A stretch of 64,000 bases of DNA from Thelephora terrestris (lineage: Eukaryota; Basidiomycota; Agaricomycetes; Thelephorales; Thelephoraceae). The translations under genes were made by a program, and so were the position numbers. A model generated the notes under the pieces. The model worked only from the letters and a program-made list of their open reading frames with translations, did not search any database and had not been told where the DNA came from. This document shows positions 55,633 to 64,000 of this stretch, piece after piece (the stretch's first letter is position 1; every line of letters starts with the position of its first letter). Where the stretch lies: assembly GCA_015956445.1 (NCBI GenBank), contig WIUZ02000025.1:124001-188000 (forward strand). Reading direction: 5' to 3'.

Positions 55633-56983
55633 ATGGTTTCCCCCACCCCCCCTGCACAAAGTTCACGTTTCTGCCTGAAAACTTCGATCTCTCACCTTCT
55701 CGCATACCTTCGCCTCCTTCCTCGCTTTGATGGTTCACCCAATGGGGCCAGCTCTTCCTCGGACACTTCCAACGCGCCTCGCCCCCTGGGTCCGCCTATA
55801 CCAGAAGTTGATCAATGGTTTCCGACAGACCCTGAAGAGCTGTGCGAACTCCTCGTTGAGCTCGTTCTTCAGCTCCGGCCGCTCCTGCCAGGCGACTGTA
55901 ACTGGCTAGAAGATGGAGCGATTGAGATCCTCAGTGAATGTCCCGTAGCCGCCGGCGAATTCACCAACATCTTAATCGGCAGGATGGGAAACCGGAAGGT
56001 CGCGATCAAACACTACCGCATCTATTCATCTTCTGACTACTTCACAACCTACACGGTGAATGTCATTGATTCGCTCTCTGCTGCTTCTCGCTGACCGGCA
56101 ATTCCACGGTAGAGGTTCTTCAATGCGGCCCTAGCTTACGGCCGGTTCACGGACGATAGCTTTGTTCCATTCGTCGGGATCTACAGTACGCCGAAGCATC
56201 CGATGTGCCTCGTCTTCGAGCACATGGACAACTACAATCTTAGGCAGTACCTACACAGCAACGAGCACCTTGGGAGATGTGAACTTGTATGCTCCATTCT
56301 ACATACCCGTAGCCCCGTCACATTAACTCCTCGAGGCAGTTGCTGGAAACGGCACGTGCTGTGGATTTTTTGCACAGCAGAGACGTGGTCCACAAGAATC
56401 TGAAGATTGTCAGGTCCCTTCTCTACTCTTACTTTGACTGCGCGCTCACGCTCCACTTCTCCCCAGACAAACGTCCTAGTAGACTGTAAAGGACACGCTC
56501 GCCTCGCAGGGTTTGGGTCAGCATCCCTCCCGTCTGCTCCGCCGGGGATGGACATCGACAGGTCCTTCCACGGTGCCGCCCCCGAGCTCATAGAGCATCA
56601 ATACGGCGGGATGACCGAGTCAGGAGCCACGAAATTCACGGACGTCTTTGCCTTTGGAGTCCTTGCGTGGGAAGTGAGTGCGCGAGTCGCAGCAGACTCT
56701 CCACAACCTACTGAATTGGTGGATTTCTCCTAAGGTTTTTGCTGGCCGAGTACCGTTCTCGGACAGGCCAAAGGTCGCGGGGGTGGTCTCGATGTGGAAG
56801 GGTCATCGCCCAGACCGCCCCCATCATCCAGAGCTCTCCGATCGTTTATGGAAGACAATCGAGGGGTGTTGGAAGGTGAACCCTGCGCAGAGGATGACAA
56901 TCGCTCAGGTGGTTGGCGTCCTTGAGGCGGAAGTCAAAATTCACCAGTCAAGGTCTCTCGCCTTGCGTCAAGACCAGGCTTGA
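55633..56983 (+). CDS. Protein kinase-like protein (TKL type), probable pseudokinase
   Basis: ATG at 55633. Five exons with four GT-AG introns: 56056-56112, 56287-56339, 56409-56466 and 56674-56734; all joins keep frame. The kinase fold is recognisable: VAIKHYR (ATP-binding Lys), CLVFEHMDNYNLRQYL (hinge), DVVHKNLKITNVLVD (catalytic loop), LAGFGSAS (position of DFG), AAPELIEHQYGG (APE) and DVFAFGVLAWEVFAGRVPF (subdomain IX). GCWKVNPAQRMT closes the C-lobe. The usual catalytic Asp of HxD is Asn and the Asp of DFG is Gly, so phosphotransfer is unlikely. TKL-type kinases with such loss are common in Agaricomycetes. About 375 residues. A short N-terminal extension precedes the lobe. Confidence 0.8.
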
Positions 56984-58381
56984 TGTGCGAGTTGGGGTCA
57001 AAGTTCGCTTTTTCAATCTCCGCATCTGAGAGCACGCGCGTGTCACTTTCACATACACAGCCAGTGGCTTAATCTACTGAACATGATGTTGATGTTTTAC
57101 TCTATCTTGTGTTTTGTGACGCGTGATTGCGAGGTATATTGGATGACGAATTAAGGACTGAAAACAAGCAGCCTTCCCGCCGCTTTTTAACACTCGACTG
57201 TTCCGAGCATCAGTGCCTGGATTCATCGAGAGGAGGACGTGTCCCAGACAGTTTCCTGATTCCGGAGTTCGACCGTTTTCCGAGTTCAAAATCGGAATGA
57301 TGGAAATTCCAATTGACATGGATTCGGGGGGGTCCTGATTCAAATGACGAACGTCGAGCCCCTTAAACATCATTGCCTGGGCTCGAACACGAAGCTGGGT
57401 CCGCGCTCGGATGTGGGACCAGAAGATGAGCTCCGCGAGGTGATCTTACATTGATATTGACCGTGTACCAATCAGTGGATCAATTTATGGAACAGACCGA
57501 GAAGTTGATCTACATAAAGCGTGATAATCCTTCCCAGGACCTTCAAGGTTTAAATCTCGAGTTAGTACAACGGCTTGAATATACCCCGTCCGCCCAGCAT
57601 GACCAAAGCCATAGTAGCTCATCTGCTGACCAACCACACGTTCATCGTGACGTATACCACATCATCAGGGTGGAGCTCCGGAACTAGGGAGACGGGCCTA
57701 AAAATGAGGACTCTCAGATCCCAGCGAAAAAAGGACCGCATACCTTTGGGTACAAACAGGGGTCAAGTCTGGCCTTGAACACGAACTAGTGCCGATGAGC
57801 CCAAACGGATCCCACCAACAATTGGTCGGACTCAGCATTCCCTAGCACCTTCGGCGGAAAGCCGGTTGAGTCTCCTACCTACCAAACTTTGAGCGCTAGG
57901 ACTGATAAGCCCCCCTGGTCAAAGCTGTGGTTGAGAAGCCTTTAGCGGCGTTCCCATTCAGGGCGGCACTGAGCGCTTTAGTTCGCGCCACATGACTGGG
58001 GGTCTTGGCGTGAAAGTTGGTGGGAGAATGGTCTCCAAGGCGGGGGGCGAAATCAAGTTGAAACAGACGAGACCTAACTGCATGCAAGTAATCGAGGACC
58101 ATAAGCCCAGCTTGCGCTGACCATGGACCAGCGTGCACCCCATTTTTCTCCCTCCACGTTCTGGCCCTAACCGTTTTCGAAACTGTCTCCCGATTACCAA
58201 ATATTTGGTGACGTCAAGTGTCCGGTCCCCACCGATTGTTTCGAACTGCGTACTAGGAGAATCACGCACGGGGCGGAGCTTGACTTTTGAGCCTCGATGA
58301 ACACCACTCTCGGGAATCAACGGTGCGATTCGTCCTGATGCAGGTTGTCTGATTGTCGAGATTAGGGGTGCAACACGAGTC
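56984..58381. other. Intergenic stretch without recognised gene
   Basis: Short frames only. None carries a motif I recognise on either strand. Confidence 0.5.
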
Positions 58382-58436
58382 GTGGAGCCCTTCAAGAAGT
58401 TACTCGTTCTCGAATCCTTCTTCTCCTCAATCAAAA

Positions 58437-58824
58437 TGACCTTCGGACAACAATCAATTGAAGACGAAGACGCACCCGTGACTCAGCATTCTCGCAACCC
58501 GCCAAGTACGTTCCCGTGTACTTTCCGTCGCCCCGACCGACGTCCAAATCGTGTTATCTGCACCTGCTTCCCAGCTGCCTAATCACATTCACATTGTTCC
58601 AATTCCTTTGCCTACTTCACAGCGTTCAAACCCCACCAGGATCTCTTCTCTTTCAAATTTCAGGCCCCGATGATTTCTCACGTTTTTCCACTCGACTTTC
58701 CATTTTGCAATCTGCTCCGTCTTTAAGGACGGCCAAACGTGGCCTCGCAATTTACGAAAACCACGAGAAAGCCGGAAAATCTCCATTCCCAACCATCCCC
58801 ATGCGAGAACACAGTCTTCGGTAA
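58437..58824 (+). CDS. Small hypothetical gene, possible two exons
   Basis: ATG at 58437 (MTFGQQSIEDEDAPV), followed by a good donor (GTACGT near 58507) and an acceptor-like CACAG near 58620. A frame of ~65 codons then runs to 58824 with basic sequence (RTAKRGLAIYENHEK). The splice join is speculative and no family is recognised. Confidence 0.25.
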
Positions 58825-60332
58825 ACGTATCCCTTTCCTTTTTAATGCTCCTTTCCCTTCCTTGCGCCGAATGCTGTGATGAATGGTGATGTACTCATCT
58901 CGGCACTAGGTAGAAGAAGCTCGCCTCCAGACTATCCAGGGCAGTGATACCCGCAACGTTTCACTCGAAACCAAGACTCGACAAAAGTCATCAGGATCCG
59001 AAGTTTGCCAGGTGCGAGGCCCGGTCGCATTGGCGTGCATACGAACTGTAGAGTATTGGCCCTATCAGCGATTTGAGACACATGGCAGAGCCTGACAAAA
59101 GACTCGAAATTGAGGTGCCCTGCGGTATCTGTAAAAATTTCCAACTCGGTTCACCAATTGACGCGATCTGATCTACTCCCAGTGCGATGCAAAACGACGG
59201 ACGTGTTTTTGGAAGATAGGACGCTTTTCTCTTGGTTTACAACGTGACATAAGCAAAAGAAGAGCGTCCTAGTTTTTTCAAAAGACGTCTATTGTCTTGC
59301 AACACGCCAGATCAGCCAAAATTCTGGGGAGGCCGGAACGACTTGCCACGGCGGACATGTTTCGTTTCAATTGTGTCGCAAGTATACTTTTGCGCCCTTC
59401 ACGTAAAGGCGCTGCTCTTATTTCTCATGGGTTACGGGATAGAAAAGCGTCCAAATTAAAACAACGACCTCGTCACGTCGTCGCGAGCGCTGGAATTCTC
59501 CTGTCACGGACAAGTAAGGTTGCCCCGGTGATCCAAGGTCCTCCATCATGGACCTCGACCACTGTGCCGGGCCGGGAATAGTACCTCTGAACCCCTCATC
59601 TGGAAATTACACATTCATTGGCATTCTCTGGGCGCTGCAAGCGCTTCGGACGCGAGGCACTGGTAAAAGAGACGGTTCATCGTGGATCACCACCCATACA
59701 GCAGTTCCCCCCCGCATCCCCCTCCCCTGCTCTGAATTCAAGGCTGTATTTCACCCTAGCTGCCCACGCATAGCCTTTGTTCGGTCCCATAAACGGGCAG
59801 TGAGTAATAGGAGCCTATAAAACATGAGAAAGTGCCGCATAGTGACTTGTAGGAGTTCATCGAGGAGGAGGTCACCATCCACGGCTGAAGTTGGTTTGCC
59901 CGTTCCTCTGCGTGCACCATTTTTTTATTCCCAAGGTCGATGCACGCAAACACACCCGGTTTATGGCATTGCCTCACAAATAGTCACTTACGGTCCACTA
60001 TACCCCAAAGGGGGCGCCTTTGTCCAAATGCGCGGTCCTCGTAAACGCTGGGTCTCAAAGCGCTCACCAATCAATGCGGTCCCAACACGTCTCCGAACCT
60101 TCCGACACCATTCCTCATTGCCTGGACCCCGGTCATGGTGATGGGACGGGTGCAATTTCCAGTAAAAGGGCTTATAGCTCAGGAGATCCATAGAGCGCCG
60201 GGTTTCAGGGTTGAATTTGAGTTGTCGAGAATTGCCAATAGTTTGCCCATAGCTAAATCGGTTGATATCGACTGGATCTCAGTCGATTTAGACAACTGAA
60301 ATTTAGCAGTTATATTTCTTACAGCGATATAT
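58825..60332. other. Intergenic stretch without recognised gene
   Basis: Frames of up to ~105 codons on both strands lack domain signatures. No tandem or inverted repeat was noticed before 60333. Confidence 0.45.
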
Positions 60333-60707
60333 TGGGTGACTGTCCGTAGGATCTACACAATGTACACTCGAATCGAGATGAGTATCCATGCACTTTTAAG
60401 GAAGGTGGAGGGACCCCGACCGCTCTAGTGGGTCAGGAACACTGCGACTCTCGGCTACTGGCACCCTTCTACGACGGATATTAAATTATCTAGTGCTACG
60501 GATAGTCACCCATTCTCTAGGATTATTGGGTGACTATCCGTAATTCTAGATTTAATTATATCTGTCGTAGAAGGGTGCCAGTGGCAGACTTTCACAGTGT
60601 TCCTGACCCAACAGAGCGGTCGGGGTCCTTTCGCCTTCCTAGAAAGGCTCGAAAAATATGTTTAGAAACGGGTAGAGTCTTATGGACAGTCACCCATTTA
60701 TAAAATT
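60333..60707. mobile_element. Palindromic MITE-like element with internal copy of its tips
   Basis: Arms of ~180 bases (about 60333-60515 and 60525-60707) pair around a centre near 60520. The tips read TGGGTGACTGTCC and its reverse complement. The same motif (GGGTGACTATCC) appears again in inverted form around the centre, so a hairpin would stack four related copies. The arms share GGGACCCCGACCGCTCT. Target duplication not clear. Confidence 0.75.
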
Positions 60708-61746
60708 CCTCAATATTCATTGTTATTTTTCCCCCGGTCGCAGCTTCACGTCACCTATCAAGGTGAATATCAAACGGGGATTGTAAACCTTCCCCCAGGC
60801 ACGCTCGTTCAAAATCGGTACCCCAGTGAGAAAGAGTTTTTTTGATACAATTTACAAGCACCTCTGCGGCGAGGGAACCGGAATGAATTAACGCGCAGCG
60901 TCTGGCGGTAACAGGTTTCGAAGGCGATGCTGAGTGTGAAACTCCTTGCCCTTGCCAGGAAATACTCCTACTCCCAGCTGCCGGGGGTATGGGCGCGGAG
61001 TTCCGCCACACTCTCCGACGTCGAACGTCACACTCAGCACTGCAGTTAACGACGCCCCGGTGCACTTCATAGCAAGCTCATCGGACGCACTCGTGCCCCA
61101 CGGCCCTTACATTAAAGCGAGAAGTTCCCCGCTCGGTGGAGTTTCCTTACGATTTGGGCGCCTTTCTTCGGTCCCGCTTGAGGAAGGGAAGATGGACCCC
61201 CCAGAAGCCGAGCCGCCCTTGAAGACCATTCGTTAGCATGGCTGCTGTTGTGTTGGCACAAGGTCCCAAATTATCCCCCTGGTCGAACGGACGATCAAGC
61301 CGCCAAGCGCCTCCATGAGAAACTCGACCCAGGAGAAACCTCGATTCTTGCCCCGTGAGGCACATCCCCCCCCCCTCATAAATGACCTTGTCACCCAATC
61401 GTAATCTACGGCGCACCCTCTTGCTGCATGTCGTTTAGTCGAGCGCCCAAATTTCGAAAGAATGCGTACAAAATTGAGTGTGTGGGGGACCGCGCGCAGA
61501 ATCAGAATTTGGCGGAGGGTGTTACCGGTCCCCATATCGAATGCGTACGATTTGTCTACTCCCACCGGTCATGGGGGCGAAAGTCGAAATCCTTCGGAGA
61601 GACCGCCGGATAACCCACTTGTTGTCGGACTGAGGACTTTGTGACCTGGTCAAACACAAAACAAGTTTCCCCACACTCACTTTCCGTTCGTTCCGTGAGC
61701 CAGGCATTCAAACATTCGAATATTCAAACGCCTCGGAAATTCGCCA
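60708..61746. other. Intergenic stretch downstream of the ADGF gene
   Basis: No gene recognised. 61446-61540 resembles 46733-46830 (a dispersed ~95-base repeat). The poly(C) runs near 61370 are low-complexity. Confidence 0.45.
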
Positions 61747-64000
61747 TCACAAATCGCTCGCATCCCTCACAACGTCCTCCAAAAACTTCACCCACCGCTT
61801 CTTCCACGCCGCGATGGCTCGTTCCTTCTCCTCACCTTCAAGCGTCGAATACTAAAAAAAGGAAAAGGTTTGAGCCCATCGTCAGCTGCGATGAACGTGA
61901 TTCTTTCAATGCCGGGGAGGGGGACCCAAACCTTTAGACTGTCGAGCGCGATCTCGCCCAGGGTGATCAACCCCGTCTGTTCGCTAGACACCAACACTTG
62001 ATAAAAATCAAACGACAGGCCGAGGTTCCCAAAGGCCGAAGGGTCGTCGGAACACAAACAGACCGGCATGCCGTGGTTTAGCATCGACGCGATCGGGTGC
62101 ATGGGTATCGAGGTGGTATAACGCTGGATACCGCGACGACCGCGGGAAGTTTGAACCCTGCAGACAAAACTCGATACTAACAAAACGACGCACCAGAATC
62201 TCGTTCCTGCAAAGGTGAGGAAAGTTCAGTCGTGGTCTCACCACACGAAGTGGCAAACGAAAAAAAGACGAACGAGATCGGGCAGACTTCTATAGCGATC
62301 TTTCGCTCCTTACAAATCTCCATGAGCTTCGGATGCTTGATCATCGAAAACCTTCCGCCCCACAAAAACAAAAATCAGACCCGTGACCCCAAAAAGACAC
62401 AACCAAGACGAGAGAGACACCCTCACCCGTGTCCAATCCGCTTGGTTCCCAGCAAGATCGCATCGTACAAATTATCGTCGGCAGCCGTCCCATCGCCAAG
62501 CGTCTCCCCCGCGTGAAATATAAATGGTATCTCAACGCCCAACTCCCTTTGGCGGTCCTTGAAGCGGAGGAGGGGTACCAGGTAATCGACAATCGGTTTC
62601 GTGGTATCCTCTGGACCGACGAGGTCGAATCCTACCCTCACAAAAAAAAATAAACAGGATTGAGCTCAAGTCCCCCTCCCACGTGTCTTCACAGGCATCG
62701 GTGGATGTGGCACGAACCAGCGATCAAATCGGGGAACTCTCTCTTGAGGGCCAAGCAATCCTCCGTGTACCACTCGAGTTCCTCCGGCGTGACGATCTTG
62801 ACTGTACAATAAATGATCTTTCGGAGAAACGGAGAGACGCACGGTTAGCGTGTAGATGACCGCGAAAGCCAGCGGGTAGAAATACCCTGGACCCAACGAA
62901 CTCGTCTTCCCTTCCTTGCTTCTTCATCTCATCCTTCACCCCTCGCACGACGTCACCATATATCCTGAGCATATCCCTGTGAGCCAGCGTGCTACGGCCG
63001 TCCGGCCCAAAGAACGTCCTATCCCAAAAAGTTAAAACCACGTAAACCCGAGAGAAAGATGCACAAAGCCAAGAGATAGCTCACTTGAACAAAAAGTTCA
63101 CCCTCGCTTCCACATACGAGATCCCATCCTCGATCGAAGACAGCAGAAACTCCCTGACGTACGCTTCAAAGATCGGGGAGAACCTGATAACATCCTAAAT
63201 CCCCCCCCCAACCACCTTCAACGGACGGTCTCGAACCAAACCGCGTGGAAAACGCTCACCCTAGTAACACCAAACGTCTCCCGGAACTTCTCCCAAATCT
63301 AGAGAGAGAGAGAGAGAGAGAAATACCGTGAATTGGTCCACCTCCGTCGAGGTTTTACAAAGGATAATCACCTTCGTAACAGTCTTATGCGTCCCATACG
63401 CTTCAGCGGGGTTAATAGTCGTCGACGCCACGTACCACCCGTCGAATCCCTCAGGTCCACCAAGCTCCAACGAGAAATTATCCCTGGCGACTTTAACGGG
63501 GATCCAACCCCCATCGTACGACGGGTCGGTCACGCTTTTCCCAGCAGATAACTTCACTTCTGATTTTGGAAACGGCGAAAACTCCGGGAGGACGTTCGCG
63601 GTCGGGTTCAAGGCGGTCAACGGAGCACAAGTCCGGACGTATATCGCATCTTGTTCGAGGATCCTACCCAACAAAAAGTTGACGTCGACGGTGGCGTCCA
63701 AATGAGCATGGAGCAAAGCTCCCTTTGGCATCTAAATCAAACCACACATACACACATAACAATCCGTGCCGACCCCACAAAACACAACCACAAGAGAGAC
63801 AACGACGAACCTTATGCAACAGCTCAAACACCCTTGTCTTCGTGATCACCGACCTTGAGGTCAGAAACTCCATTCCGGGAAACGTACGCTCGATATCCGC
63901 ACGCTCCGCTCCCCACACCGACACCGCTTCTTCCGCTTTCATAGCCCGAACGATCTCATCCGCCGCCGCTTCGGTAGCGGAGAGGTTGTCTAGCTTGATC
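61747..64000 (-). CDS. Adenosine deaminase-related growth factor (ADGF/CECR1-type), 5' end outside window
   Basis: The minus-strand gene enters from the right edge and stops at 61747-61749. Exons read 64000-63811, 63731-63327, 63298-63260, 63194-63085, 63018-62886, 62817-62718, 62631-62427, 62351-62274, one or two blocks in 62206-61930, and 61847-61747. Short GT-AG introns separate them; details near 62200 are uncertain. ADGF hallmarks are MPKGALLHAHLDA (zinc His-x-His), DGISYVEARVNF, FIFHAGETLGDG (catalytic Glu and zinc His), GTKRIGHG, IAIEVCPIS, HGMPVCLCSDDPSAFG (zinc Asp) and the C-terminal ERAIAAWKKRW. All active-site residues visible are intact. It should hydrolyse adenosine to inosine. 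Whether it is secreted depends on the N-terminus outside the window. The (GA)n run at 63301-63320 lies within an intron. Confidence 0.9.

Noticed and set aside
57074-61613. Numerous frames of 60-110 codons between the kinase-like and ADGF genes
   Set aside because: None shows a recognisable motif, consistent splice sites or a promoter. Density is what chance gives in balanced-composition DNA.

Overview
The window looks like a repeat-rich stretch of a basidiomycete (Agaricomycete) nuclear genome. The evidence is short GT-AG introns of about 50-80 bases, a NACHT-WD40 STAND receptor relic, a Plavaka-type transposase, DUF6532- and DUF4470-type proteins and a fungal ADGF-type adenosine deaminase. 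No rRNA, tRNA, CRISPR or bacterial feature was seen. Exon calls are made by eye from reading frames, splice-site consensus and remembered family patterns.

Layout. 1-6.1 kb: a foldback element with telomere-like (CCTAAC)n ends, a 27-bp tandem array, a 45-bp minisatellite (M1), and a near-perfect palindrome of about 4.08 kb whose arms carry long interstitial telomere-like tracts. 6.1-25.9 kb: a nested nest of LTR-type units (families A, B, C and D below), a 35-bp minisatellite (M2) with a 245-bp higher-order period, and several CACTG/CACAG foldback MITEs. 25.9-40.6 kb: a decayed NACHT-WD40 receptor gene on the minus strand. It is split by a 10.2-kb terminal-inverted-repeat transposon that carries a Plavaka transposase, a divergent DUF6532 gene and a degraded DUF4470 (MYND-associated) gene copy. 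The transposase is itself interrupted by an A-family unit. 40.6-47.2 kb: a low-information stretch, a MITE and a conserved transposon-associated basidiomycete gene. 47.2-51.7 kb: a D-family unit carrying two further insertions. 51.7-55.6 kb: MITEs and an inverted-repeat element interrupted by a poly(A)-tailed retroposon. 55.6-57 kb: a kinase-like gene with a degenerate catalytic centre. 57-61.7 kb: mostly non-coding with a small palindromic element. 61.7-64 kb: the 3' part of an ADGF adenosine deaminase gene on the minus strand.

The most unusual signal is three unrelated-looking families of very large LTR-like units. They are A (about 2.3 kb), B (about 2.4 kb) and D (about 3.3 kb). Each has TG...CA ends, and six copies have exact 5-bp target duplications. 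None of the six has an internal region. Each carries an intron-bearing gene with a coiled-coil segment in the upstream part of the unit, on the strand opposite to the presumed retroelement transcript. Family A also carries a 207-codon sense frame. Family C is an ordinary Ty3/gypsy-type LTR of about 1 kb and gives a reference for orientation. The order of insertions can be read directly: receptor gene, then Plavaka transposon, then A4; and A2, then C and D1; and D2, then two MITEs.
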